From: an uncultured Oscillospiraceae bacterium
GTDB taxonomy: Bacteria > Bacillota > Clostridia > Oscillospirales > Acutalibacteraceae
NCBI GenBank assembly: GCA_902478605.1
Contig: CABSLQ010000022.1
Coordinates: forward strand, 1-42,299
Direction: 5' to 3'
Length of the DNA: 42,299 bases
Part shown: positions 16,451-24,901 of the stretch, piece after piece
Layout: each line of letters opens with the position of its first letter
How positions within the stretch are numbered: the first letter of the stretch is position 1
Translations under genes and position numbers: made by a program
Notes under the pieces: model-generated
What the model saw: the letters and a program-made list of their open reading frames with translations, nothing else
Told to the model about the DNA's origin: nothing
The model's database searches: none

Positions 16451-17686
16451 ATGCTGAAACAAAAGTACCCCATTACGTACTGGTATAATCCCGCGGTCAT
16501 GGACGAAGCGGCCCTCAGAAGGATGAAGGAAGCGGGTTTTACACAGGTTATCGCAGACAGGTCTCCCGAAGAAAACAAAAGGATTATCGAATGGTGCCGT
16601 GCCGAAGGGCTGGAGGTTTTGGTCTGCGATCCACGCATTATAGAAGCGGTTAAGGATTCTGTGCAGAGGGAAAAGCTGCTGCGCGACGCGGTTGACGAGT
16701 ACAAGGGCTGCACCAACGTTTACGGCTATTACATTATGGATGAACCGTCGGAAAAGGCCTTTGACGACCTGGGGCATGTGCGGGAAATCCTTGAAAAATT
16801 GGATCCATCTAAGCTGGCGTATGTGAACCTCCTGCCGAATTATGCGACGCTTGAGGGGCTGGGCTCTGAAAGCTACCAATCCCACCTGGAAAATTTCATA
16901 AAAACCGTGAGACCCCAAATGCTGAGCTACGATCATTATCATTTCCAGGAACGAAGAATGGCCTTGCCCTCCCATGAAAAGACAGAGGGATCTGAAAACC
17001 AAACGCGCATAACAACGGCGGAAATCGAAGAGAGAGCCGGCTTTTTTGACAATATAGAAACGATGCGTGACATTTCCAAAAAAACCGGCATTCCGTTTAT
17101 GATCATTATTCTAACGGTTGAGCATGGCGTTTACCGGAATGTAAACGAAGCGGAAATACGGTGGGAGGTTTTTCAAAGCCTTGCCTACGGCAGCGCGAAA
17201 ATCTCCTATTTCACATACGGGCTGCCGGAAGGGCTTCCGGAATCCGATGAAAGCTTTTGGAAATATTCCAACAGCATTGTCAATGCGGACGGCTCCCCTA
17301 CCCGCCATTATTATGAAATTTCACGTATCAATCAAGAACTGCAAACCCTTGGCTCGTATCTGGCGGGAAGAACGCCCCAAGAGACCTGCCATATCGGCAG
17401 AGAGGAAAATGCCTGTGTCAAGTATTATGAACCAGACGGGGATGTCCGGGACATCGAAACAACGGCGGGAGTCACGCTTGCTTTATACGAAAAGGAAATA
17501 CTGCTTGCCAACAAAAGCTTTACCGAAACAAACCGGCTGGAAATAACCGTGGCGGCGTCCAAAAGGATATTCGTCATGGACAAAACCACCGGCGAGTGGT
17601 ACCAGCTCAATCCCATCACCGGAACAGAAGACCGCTTTACGCTGACGCTGATGCCGGGAGACGGTGAACTGATTAAAATTATATAA
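16451..17686 (+). CDS. TIM-barrel glycosidase-like protein (GH42-like), specificity unknown
   Basis: This is a 411-residue soluble protein. The first 300 residues have a TIM-barrel pattern: PITYWYNPAVMD, the strand end GYYIMDEPS (Glu98 is a candidate acid/base), LAYVNLLPNY, LSYDHYHFQ and a later SYFTYGLPEG strand. The last 110 residues form a beta sandwich (TLALYEKEILLANKS). I recognise the type as retaining barrel glycosidases near GH42/GH5-like clans, often called beta-galactosidase-like, but cannot name the family. No signal peptide. The start is the ATG at 16451, eleven bases behind aaagga. It lies 137 bases after the GH78 gene, in the same direction, and probably belongs to the same degradation pathway. 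Confidence 0.7.
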   Translation: MLKQKYPITYWYNPAVMDEAALRRMKEAGFTQVIADRSPEENKRIIEWCRAEGLEVLVCDPRIIEAVKDSVQREKLLRDAVDEYKGCTNVYGYYIMDEPSEKAFDDLGHVREILEKLDPSKLAYVNLLPNYATLEGLGSESYQSHLENFIKTVRPQMLSYDHYHFQERRMALPSHEKTEGSENQTRITTAEIEERAGFFDNIETMRDISKKTGIPFMIIILTVEHGVYRNVNEAEIRWEVFQSLAYGSAKISYFTYGLPEGLPESDESFWKYSNSIVNADGSPTRHYYEISRINQELQTLGSYLAGRTPQETCHIGREENACVKYYEPDGDVRDIETTAGVTLALYEKEILLANKSFTETNRLEITVAASKRIFVMDKTTGEWYQLNPITGTEDRFTLTLMPGDGELIKII

Positions 17687-17748
17687 ACATGTTCCATGCC
17701 CGCCGTCCTGGCGCGGCAAGCCATTGTATTCTCACTATGCTTAAGTAT

Positions 17749-17801
17749 GTAGGGGACAGCGCGAAGCGGTGGCCCCTACAAAAAGCCGCCCGCTAGGCGG
17801 G
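17749..17801. repeat. Paired small hairpins upstream of IS200
   Basis: Gtagggg (17749-17755) pairs with cccctac (17773-17779), and cccgc (17789-17793) pairs with gcggg (17797-17801). The first resembles the GTAGGGG intergenic repeats common in Oscillospirales genomes. The second may be the left-end recognition hairpin of the IS200 copy. Both could also end the glycosidase transcript. Confidence 0.5.
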
Positions 17802-17821
17802 TGGGATTGTGGGCTTAAGCA

Positions 17822-17889
17822 AGAGCAACACCTTTCCTGGTATAATGACGATGTTCAAGCCGTCAAAAAAGAAGGAAAGGTGTTGCTCT
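17822..17889 (+). promoter_or_regulatory. IS200 leader hairpin hiding the tnpA ribosome binding site
   Basis: Seventeen bases at 17822-17838 are the exact reverse complement of 17873-17889. The right arm includes the Shine-Dalgarno (aaggaaagg), and the tnpA ATG is the very next base. A TATAAT-like box lies at 17841-17846 in the loop. In IS200 of enterobacteria a like structure blocks transcription from outside and translation; the same use here is inference. Confidence 0.82.
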
Positions 17890-18321
17890 ATGGCACAAAG
17901 TTTAGCACATTCAAAATGGGTATGCAAGTACCACATCGTGTTCAGTCCGAAGTATCGAAGAAAGATCATCTACAACCAATTACGAGTGGATATACAGCAG
18001 TATATTCGGGATTTGTGCAAATGGAAGGGTGTGGAGATATTGGAGGGGCATATGATGCCCGACCATGTGCATCTGTTGTTGTCGATACCGCCGAAATATT
18101 GTGTCTCCAGCTTTATGGGGTACTTGAAAGGAAAATCGGCAATGATGATCTTTGAAAAACACGGGAATCTGAAGTACAAGTTCGGCAACAGGCACTTCTG
18201 GGCAACCGGGTATTACGTGAGTACCGTTGGACTGAATGAGGCAACCATTAAGAAATATATCCGAGAGCAGGAAAAGCAGGATATGCTCGAAGACAAATTG
18301 ACTTCTATTGGTACGCATTGA
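17890..18321 (+). CDS. tnpA: IS200-type transposase TnpA (Y1 HUH)
   Basis: This single-strand DNA transposase has 143 residues, close to the 150 of the family. The HUH metal-binding motif is present (MPDHVHLLL, His-Val-His near residues 58-60), and the catalytic tyrosine lies in IKKYIREQ near residue 123. The opening YHIVFSPKYRRKII is typical. The enzyme cuts and joins single-stranded ends by a 5'-phosphotyrosine bond, usually at replication forks. The frame is intact, so the copy could still be active. Its translation is probably held low by the leader hairpin described above. There is no TnpB partner. Confidence 0.95.
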   Translation: MAQSLAHSKWVCKYHIVFSPKYRRKIIYNQLRVDIQQYIRDLCKWKGVEILEGHMMPDHVHLLLSIPPKYCVSSFMGYLKGKSAMMIFEKHGNLKYKFGNRHFWATGYYVSTVGLNEATIKKYIREQEKQDMLEDKLTSIGTH

Positions 18322-18395
18322 GGCTCTAAATAGGGCGTCAGAAGGGTGTTTTTGTGAGTTTTGTTTTCCGAACTTATAAAAATGGAGGTATTGGT

Positions 18396-21300
18396 ATGAA
18401 AACCGCAAAAGTCCAAAATGTATTGAAGCGATGCCTGACAGCACTTTTGACTGTGGCCATGGCGCTCTGCTATGTTCCGCTGGGCCTGCAAAGGGGCGCT
18501 GTGGCGGAGGCCGGGGACACCCCCGGGGAAAATTGGTATATCCCCCGCGCGGAGGATACCATGCTGACAAATCAATGGTCGGGCAACCTTACTACGACCG
18601 ATTTGTCCGGCGGCGGTATAAAGCTGGATTGGAAAGATACCAATCCGGATATCGTAGACGTTGCCGCAAAGGCCTTTCCACTGGACGGGCTTACCATGAA
18701 GCTTAATAACCTTGTCATGAAAGATGGTGGCACTTATTGCAGCCTTGCTTTTGTTATCACAAGCACAAGTAACTGGTCGGTGCAGTATGGTAATGCCCCC
18801 TTTGCGCTTATTCTTGAACCCAGTACAGGCAGCCTGTATGCGAAAGCAGGCGCAGATAAAAACGCCCTTTGTACGGAACAGGCGGCATTAAAGTACGATG
18901 CCATAACAGGCAAGCCTTTTCTGATTTCCCTGCATAAGGAGAGCGGCAGTTATCGGGCAGAGATAGCGGTTGAGAATGCAAAGGTGGCTGAGGTTTGGAT
19001 AGCGGACAGCTACTTTACAGGAATAAGCGACCCGGAAAATGTTCTTGTGGCGTTAGCGCCTGCGGGGACGCAGGCGAATGAGGGCGGTCAGTGGCAGACC
19101 ATGTCGGTAGAACTGAAAGCGATCGGCCCGTGCTTCCCATGGCCCGAGAATGAGCGCCGGGTGGTACCGCAGGGAGACAATATGACTTTGCCCAACAATT
19201 GGCCTGAAAAGTTTCAGTGGGAAGTCCTTTCCGACGGCTTAAAGCTCAAGTGGATAGGCGGTGCGCAGGACATGCGTGCCGGCACAAAGTCTCCCTTGGA
19301 TCTGGCGGGGCTCGTTATAGAAATGAGCCAGTATAACCGGCCTATTGCCAAAGGCGCCGATATAGGCGTACCGGCTTTCGTTATCGGCGGTTCATCATTG
19401 CCCGACACTTGGGATACTTGGCCTGACGTTGATGCGCATCCTGCCAACCTAACCGTCACATTTGATAAGGAAGGAAACCGGCTTTTGGCCAAGGCGGGCA
19501 ACAATACTTCGCATATTATTGTAGAAGATGACTCGCTTTCTCCTGCCCAATTGGCGGGTAAGCCCATAAGGATTGCCTTTGAGGCGGCTGCTGACGGCAA
19601 TTACGACGTGGAGATTACGGTGGGCTCGCAAGTGAGGCACGGGACGCTGCCCAAAACCATCCTGGGCGCCGCCAATGCGCTTACCGATACCACAAGCGTT
19701 TACGTATCGGCTACTATTGTGACGCCTAATGCAGGCGGCGAGCACAATGCCTCGTATGTGCTTAACGGCATATACAATAACTCATCCGAATGGGATCTTG
19801 ATGCAGTTACTGCTGCCATAAACGCCATAGGTGAGGTGACGCTGGCCGACGGCAGCGCCATACGCCTGGCATGCCGGCTTTATGACATCGGGCTGCCGTC
19901 GGAACAAAAGCAGGTACCCGCTGATCTTCTGAAGAAGCTGACAGACGCCGAAGCCGCCTATGCCGCGCTTTCCCAGACGGCCGACGAGGAACTGACACCT
20001 GTGGAAATGGCCAATACCATCAATGCAAACAAATGGCCGGATCTTCTTCGGGTTACGGATATTCCGTCCGGCGGCCTGCGGTATGAGTTCCTGCAAGGAA
20101 ATGCGGGCGTTCGTGACGGCGTAAAGGCGGAAATGGCCTTGGACGGGCTGTTATTGCAGTTCGACAATTTGTATTCCGCCCAGGGAAACGGGAAAATGGC
20201 GCTCTTTATGGGGCCTAAAGACAATAATAATGGCCCCGATTATTCCACAGGCTGTAAGTCCCTGGTGCTGGTGCTGGATCCGTCAGCCGGAACCATCACC
20301 GCGTATAATGACCCCCAAAACGATGGTCCTGGAACGCCTACGCCTATCCTGTCAAGCGAGCTGTTACGCTACGCTCAGCTCGCCGGGAAACGATTTGCCT
20401 TTCAATTTGAAAAACAGGAAGATGGCGATTATCTGTTAAAGGTTTTCGTTGGCGGCGCCATGGCAAGAGCCGCGATTCCCACAGGCACGATTCCCGCAGA
20501 GGTTATTTCCAAGGCAACGGATTTTGATCCGAAAAGCGCATATGTCGCGATTTCCGGATGGGGCTCTACCGGCCAGGTGGATTATCTGGGATTCCGGCAC
20601 GTTGAAAAGATTGTGGAAGCCGCGGAGGTTATGGCAGCCATAGAGGCCATAGGCGCTGTGGAGGATGTGCGGCTGGAGGACGGCAGCGCCATACGCCGCG
20701 CCCGCCGGCTTTACAACCTGGCGCCGGAGGACGAAAAATCCCAGGTAGACAATTACGATGCACTTACGGCCGCCGAGGCAGAATACGCCCGCCTTACGGC
20801 GGAGGCCGACGCGTGGCTCATTCCCATGAATAAGGCCAATGCCCTGCTTTCCTCCAATACCGGGAATCAGGGTATACAGGATGCCCTGCAGAACGGATGG
20901 AAAAATTGGATGACGCTTACCGATCTCCCCGGAGGCTCCGGCTTGCGGTATCATTACACCGACGCGGGCACCGACGTGCGCGAGGGCTTTGGCAGAAGCG
21001 TCAATTTGGACGGCCTGACCTTGCAGATGGATAACCTGTACGGCAACGGAAACTTTGCCCTGTTTTTCGGAGAGGTAGGCGGCTGGGGCCCCAGTTCCGG
21101 CGATGCCAAGCTGACGCTTATATTTGACACGGCTGCCGGTACCGTCACCGGCCAGGACGGTCCTGCTATCATACAGAATGATGCTTTAAAATACGCGAAT
21201 CTGAAGGAAAAGAGGTTCGCCGTCGGCTTTGAGATGAATGACGACGGAAGCTTTGCGCTTAACATAACGGTAAACGGGAAGGTTCTGACCGGGACCATAA

Positions 21301-22742
21301 GCAAAGACCTGATTGCGTTAGAGAATACCGCAAAAGTGTTTGTTTTGCTGTCGGCCTATGGAGACAAGCAGACCCTGGATGTGGATTTCCTTGGCGTTGG
21401 GTTGAATAATCAGACACAAAAGGTCATTGACCTGATAGACGGAATCGGCCTTGTAAAGCTGGACAGTGAAGACGCGCTGAAAGCCGCGCAGGCGGCCTAT
21501 GAGGCTTTGTCACCTGCGCGTAAGGAGCAGATCGTGAATTACAAGGCGCTGGAAAAGGCGTGGACCCGTTGGTACTCGTTGGAATTTGAGGACATGATTT
21601 CCGAAACGATCGAAGCGATTGACGCGATAGGTACAGTTAACGAGCTGAGCGGCCCGGCGGTGCGTGAGGCGGAAAAGCTGTATAACCGGCTGACTGACGC
21701 TCAAAAGGCCAAGGTGACGAATGCCGTTGTGCTGACAGAAGCCCTAGCAAAATATAACGAGCTTTTAAAGCCGCTGCTGTCTTTTGAAGCGTCCATGTAT
21801 GATCCGGCCTCCTCCACCTTAAGGCTTGAAAAGGACGGCGCTAACTGGTGGGGCGACAAACGGCGTATTGAACGCCCGGCAACCGGAGGCGTAAAGCTTA
21901 TATGGGCAGATGCCGTAAGAAACATGCGTGACGGTACATCGCAGACCTATAACCTGGACGGGCTGCGTTTTCAAATTCGCGATATTACCAAGGAAACCGG
22001 TAAGGACGGCGCCCAGCTTTCTATCCAAATGGGAAGCCTGGACAATGATTACGCCGGGTTTTATGGGGATTGCCTGGCATTGGTGCTGGACACCATAGCG
22101 GGTGAACTGAGGGTATATCCCGGCGGCGGAGTTGTGATAAAAAGCGACGCTTTAAAGCACAGCGCCATAGAAGGAAAAACCCTTTTGTTTGAACTTTGCC
22201 TCACAGAGGAAGAGCTGTATCAGCTTACCCTTAAAATTGACGGTGTGGCGCTTAGCAGCGGCATTATCCCCGCCAGTACGCTGGAGTACGCAAAACAAGG
22301 GGCGCTTAAGGCAACAGACGAGGTACTGCTCGCGCTGTCCCCGTGGGGAGAAGACGGCCTAAGCACGGCAAGCTTTTCGGCAACGCTCCTCAGCATTCAA
22401 TCGGTTGGCAGTTATGCGTTTGAACAGTGGATCGACCTTGTATATGCCATTGACGCGCTTCCGGAGAAGGCCACGAAAGACAATGCGGACGAGATATTGG
22501 CGGTATATGCCCGCTACTGTGAACTTTCACGGGAGTTGAGGGAACGCATTACCAATTACGACAAGCTGCAGAGGCTGATGAATCAGATCTATGAAATGGG
22601 GCTTGGTGATTTCAGCACTCCGGATACCCCGCCTTCGGTAAATACCGGCGACACCCGGCGCTTATTGCCGCTTGCCGCTCTGCCGCCTTTGTCTTTGGCT
22701 GTTCTTTTGCTTGCGGCGAAACGCAAACGCCGCACAAATTAA
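18396..22742 (+). CDS. Large modular surface protein with five repeated domains
   Basis: The protein has 1448 residues with a signal peptide (about residues 1-39). Five related beta-rich modules of about 200 residues lie near residues 40-246, 248-466, 531-736, 806-1000 and 1127-1335. Each has a W or NNW start, a DGLxLxxDNL-like core, an LVLDxxxGTxxA strand and a VxVxLSxW-like end. Between the later modules lie helical linkers (for example AIEAIGAVEDVRLEDGSAIR, then ARRLYNL). The C-terminus has an NTGD motif near 1413, a hydrophobic stretch and KRKRR, a sorting-type cell-wall anchor. The modules resemble carbohydrate-binding sandwiches, but I do not recognise a named family. The start ATG follows tggagg. 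Together with the neighbouring hydrolases it probably binds a plant or host glycan at the cell surface. Confidence 0.82.
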   Translation: MKTAKVQNVLKRCLTALLTVAMALCYVPLGLQRGAVAEAGDTPGENWYIPRAEDTMLTNQWSGNLTTTDLSGGGIKLDWKDTNPDIVDVAAKAFPLDGLTMKLNNLVMKDGGTYCSLAFVITSTSNWSVQYGNAPFALILEPSTGSLYAKAGADKNALCTEQAALKYDAITGKPFLISLHKESGSYRAEIAVENAKVAEVWIADSYFTGISDPENVLVALAPAGTQANEGGQWQTMSVELKAIGPCFPWPENERRVVPQGDNMTLPNNWPEKFQWEVLSDGLKLKWIGGAQDMRAGTKSPLDLAGLVIEMSQYNRPIAKGADIGVPAFVIGGSSLPDTWDTWPDVDAHPANLTVTFDKEGNRLLAKAGNNTSHIIVEDDSLSPAQLAGKPIRIAFEAAADGNYDVEITVGSQVRHGTLPKTILGAANALTDTTSVYVSATIVTPNAGGEHNASYVLNGIYNNSSEWDLDAVTAAINAIGEVTLADGSAIRLACRLYDIGLPSEQKQVPADLLKKLTDAEAAYAALSQTADEELTPVEMANTINANKWPDLLRVTDIPSGGLRYEFLQGNAGVRDGVKAEMALDGLLLQFDNLYSAQGNGKMALFMGPKDNNNGPDYSTGCKSLVLVLDPSAGTITAYNDPQNDGPGTPTPILSSELLRYAQLAGKRFAFQFEKQEDGDYLLKVFVGGAMARAAIPTGTIPAEVISKATDFDPKSAYVAISGWGSTGQVDYLGFRHVEKIVEAAEVMAAIEAIGAVEDVRLEDGSAIRRARRLYNLAPEDEKSQVDNYDALTAAEAEYARLTAEADAWLIPMNKANALLSSNTGNQGIQDALQNGWKNWMTLTDLPGGSGLRYHYTDAGTDVREGFGRSVNLDGLTLQMDNLYGNGNFALFFGEVGGWGPSSGDAKLTLIFDTAAGTVTGQDGPAIIQNDALKYANLKEKRFAVGFEMNDDGSFALNITVNGKVLTGTISKDLIALENTAKVFVLLSAYGDKQTLDVDFLGVGLNNQTQKVIDLIDGIGLVKLDSEDALKAAQAAYEALSPARKEQIVNYKALEKAWTRWYSLEFEDMISETIEAIDAIGTVNELSGPAVREAEKLYNRLTDAQKAKVTNAVVLTEALAKYNELLKPLLSFEASMYDPASSTLRLEKDGANWWGDKRRIERPATGGVKLIWADAVRNMRDGTSQTYNLDGLRFQIRDITKETGKDGAQLSIQMGSLDNDYAGFYGDCLALVLDTIAGELRVYPGGGVVIKSDALKHSAIEGKTLLFELCLTEEELYQLTLKIDGVALSSGIIPASTLEYAKQGALKATDEVLLALSPWGEDGLSTASFSATLLSIQSVGSYAFEQWIDLVYAIDALPEKATKDNADEILAVYARYCELSRELRERITNYDKLQRLMNQIYEMGLGDFSTPDTPPSVNTGDTRRLLPLAALPPLSLAVLLLAAKRKRRTN

Positions 22743-22761
22743 CTGACGGGAGGGAATTCCT

Positions 22762-24606
22762 ATGATGAAAAAAATATCGTTTCTTATGGTTGCCATCATA
22801 AGCGCCGCGCTTATGGTTCTTCCGGGAAATCATTTCCCATCGGCCAGCGCTTCTCAGGCCGGGATAATCAACAATTCTGATTTGATGCCGAAGTACGTTC
22901 CGGACAGCGAAGTGAAGGTGAATGAATTCGGAACGCCTGAATGGATTCAGTCGCTGATAATGACGGAAGTCCGGCTCAGGACCTGCACGCCAGAGGGGAC
23001 GTTTGCTTCAGCTGTAAAGATGCTGGATCATTACCAGGAAATGGGCGTCAACGGCTTGTGGATAACGCCGATAAACGATCCGAACCCGGAGAACGGAAAC
23101 GGTTACGGCAATATGGGGCCGCATACCATAGACTTATCGCTTAGCGGCACGGATACTTACGAGGAGGGATGGACAGAGTTTAAAAAATTCGTCGATGAAG
23201 CCCACAAGCGTAATATACGGATTGTACTGGATGTCATCTCCTGGGGTACGCTGAAAGAGGCTCCGTTATATCAGGAGCATCCGGAATGGTATACCGGCAA
23301 GGAAGAATGGGGCGGCTGGGCCTTTAACTGGGAAAACGAAACCTTTAAAGAATGGTATATCAACGAATTGGTGGATATAGCGGTAGAAACCGGCATAGAC
23401 GGATTCCGCTACGACGTGGAACCGCATTATGCAGGGTACGCGGTTCACGAGGAAGTGCGCAGCCGCCTCCTTGCCAAGGGCCGCAAGCTGCTTATGATGG
23501 CGGAACATGAAAACGAGCGCGGCATGGCTTACGATTTAGGGCAGTTTGATTTGCTGTACACAAAAGAGAACCTCGAAATTCTGAATCCTCCCTTTGTCTT
23601 TCTTGATAAATTCAATTTAGTGGATTCTATTAAAAACGGCGAGAATATTGGCAGCAAATTTTCGCAGGAAATCGGCGACGGCGGCGGGTATCAGTATTAT
23701 GTGCATACCCTTAACTGTCATGACAATTATGGGAGCGTCGTGCGCGGGAATCGTCTGGCGATAGGATATCAGGCTATATACGCACCGTTTATACCGATGT
23801 GGTATATTGGTGAGGAATGGAACAATTTCCCAAATGAAAAGGCTGAAGTACAATATTTTTCTGCAATCGATTGGGATAAATTAAATCAGCCGGAAAATCG
23901 GGCCTTCTATGAAGATGTAAAAGCCATGATACGTGTGAGACGCGAAAATCCCGAAATATTCGAGTATTATCCTGAGATACACAGAGATTCCAATATCTGC
24001 AAGGTAAATGTAGCCGGCTGCGAGGCCATTCAGCCTTATGCCCGATATGCGGGAGATACCGCCATTCTTGTTGTGCCGAACTACAATGTGCATGACAAAA
24101 GCGGTAAAATGACCGTTTACATGCCGTTTGAGGATACGGGGCTGAAGGGCTACAAAAATTATACGGTTACCAATGCCATCACCGGCCAGACGGTTGTAAG
24201 CGGTTCAGCGGCCAAAGTGGCAAAGTTCGATGTAACGGTGCCGTATGAGGACATGCTGGTACTTAATGTTCAAGCTTCCGGCAAGCCGGTGCAGCCGGAT
24301 GATCCGGTAAGCCCGGGAACCTCTTCCGGGACCGAAGCTTCAGATCCCCAACCTTCGGAGACGCAGCCCTCTCAGACCGAACCTTCGGAGACCCAGCCTT
24401 CGGAGACTCAGCCTTCTCAGACCGAACCTTCGCAAACCGAACCTTCAGAGACTCAGCCTTCAAAAAACCAGCCTTCGGAAACGGAACCATCCCATACGCA
24501 GGTTATGGGTAAAACCAATGGGAAAACGACTGTCATTTGGTTAACCTTCAAAATGAGATGGATACCCCCGGCTGGCCGCCGAGGATTCCAACCGATCCTA
24601 TTGTAA
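22762..24606 (+). CDS. Secreted GH13-like alpha-amylase family enzyme, C-terminal tail altered
   Basis: This 614-residue protein has a signal peptide (about residues 1-32). The barrel carries the GH13 landmarks: GVNGLWITPI near 95-104, GFRYDVEPHY (candidate nucleophile Asp218), MMAEHENE (candidate acid/base Glu248) and LNCHDN (His320-Asp321). The usual NH of region I is changed to VISWG, so the activity may differ from amylase. A beta domain and a Pro/Ser/Glu/Thr tail (residues 530-580) follow. The last 35 residues look random. Another frame from about 24540 would encode a TG motif, a hydrophobic segment and KK, like a wall anchor, so a frameshift in the tail is likely. The ribosome site gggaggg is seven bases upstream. 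It acts outside the cell on an alpha-glucan-like chain, by inference. Confidence 0.82.
   Translation: MMKKISFLMVAIISAALMVLPGNHFPSASASQAGIINNSDLMPKYVPDSEVKVNEFGTPEWIQSLIMTEVRLRTCTPEGTFASAVKMLDHYQEMGVNGLWITPINDPNPENGNGYGNMGPHTIDLSLSGTDTYEEGWTEFKKFVDEAHKRNIRIVLDVISWGTLKEAPLYQEHPEWYTGKEEWGGWAFNWENETFKEWYINELVDIAVETGIDGFRYDVEPHYAGYAVHEEVRSRLLAKGRKLLMMAEHENERGMAYDLGQFDLLYTKENLEILNPPFVFLDKFNLVDSIKNGENIGSKFSQEIGDGGGYQYYVHTLNCHDNYGSVVRGNRLAIGYQAIYAPFIPMWYIGEEWNNFPNEKAEVQYFSAIDWDKLNQPENRAFYEDVKAMIRVRRENPEIFEYYPEIHRDSNICKVNVAGCEAIQPYARYAGDTAILVVPNYNVHDKSGKMTVYMPFEDTGLKGYKNYTVTNAITGQTVVSGSAAKVAKFDVTVPYEDMLVLNVQASGKPVQPDDPVSPGTSSGTEASDPQPSETQPSQTEPSETQPSETQPSQTEPSQTEPSETQPSKNQPSETEPSHTQVMGKTNGKTTVIWLTFKMRWIPPAGRRGFQPILL
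24349..24498 (+). repeat. Short tandem repeats coding for a PSxTxP tail
   Basis: About eight to nine imperfect 18-base units, built around ccttcggagac and ccttctcagac, encode alternating PSETQ and PSQTEP. Such tracts are prone to slippage, which could explain the disturbed frame behind them. They serve as a flexible wall-spanning linker. Confidence 0.8.
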
Positions 24607-24649
24607 CAGGCGGCTTGTCTTTTTGTCAGGCGTTACTATCTGCTGGATC

Positions 24650-24669
24650 GCTGCTTTTTAAAAAGCAGC
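24650..24669. repeat. 20-bp perfect palindrome behind the GH13-like gene
   Basis: Gctgcttttt and aaaaagcagc (24650-24659, 24660-24669) form a perfect palindrome without loop. It lies 45 bases after the annotated stop, inside the alternative reading frame, and may be a folded terminator element. Confidence 0.6.
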
Positions 24670-24711
24670 CTTTGGGCGGTATGACAAATATTTATAGAAA
24701 TAGAAGGAAAG

Positions 24712-24745
24712 AACCGCCTTGCGATATCGCAGGGCGGTTTTCTGC
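24712..24745 (+). terminator. Terminator of the carbohydrate locus
   Basis: Aaccgccttgcgat (24712-24725) pairs with atcgcagggcggtt (24726-24739) with one wobble, followed by tttct. It is the last recognisable signal before the IS256 element. The stretch 24746-24899 holds no gene. Confidence 0.8.
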
Positions 24746-24901
24746 ATCTTAATAATTGTAAGGCGCCAAAAATGTAAACCGTATTTCAGGTTCCGTTTCA
24801 TTCTATATGCGTTTTGATCGTATCCATTTGTTCATACCAAGAAGAGCACTGGATGGAATATAATAAAGTTCGCAAAAGAGATTTGAAATAGACAAGCCAC
24901 T

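Larger units (their letters stand above)
17789..18355 (+). mobile_element. IS200-type insertion sequence (IS200/IS605 family)
   Basis: The unit contains a tnpA gene only (no tnpB) preceded by the typical long leader hairpin. Elements of this family have no inverted terminal repeats but subterminal hairpins; I place the left end at the cccgc/gcggg hairpin and the right end shortly after the tnpA stop. Neither end can be fixed without a second copy. It separates the glycosidase gene from the surface-protein gene and ends within 50-70 bases of the latter's start codon, so it may have displaced that gene's promoter. Confidence 0.8.

Noticed and set aside
17769..18155. Plus-strand ORF overlapping tnpA in another frame
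   Set aside because: It covers the leader hairpin and the HUH transposase codes in the other frame with all motifs.
24349..24498. Short regular repeats considered as a CRISPR array
   Set aside because: The units are about 18 bases, have no spacers and keep an open frame coding for PSxTxP. No cas gene is present.
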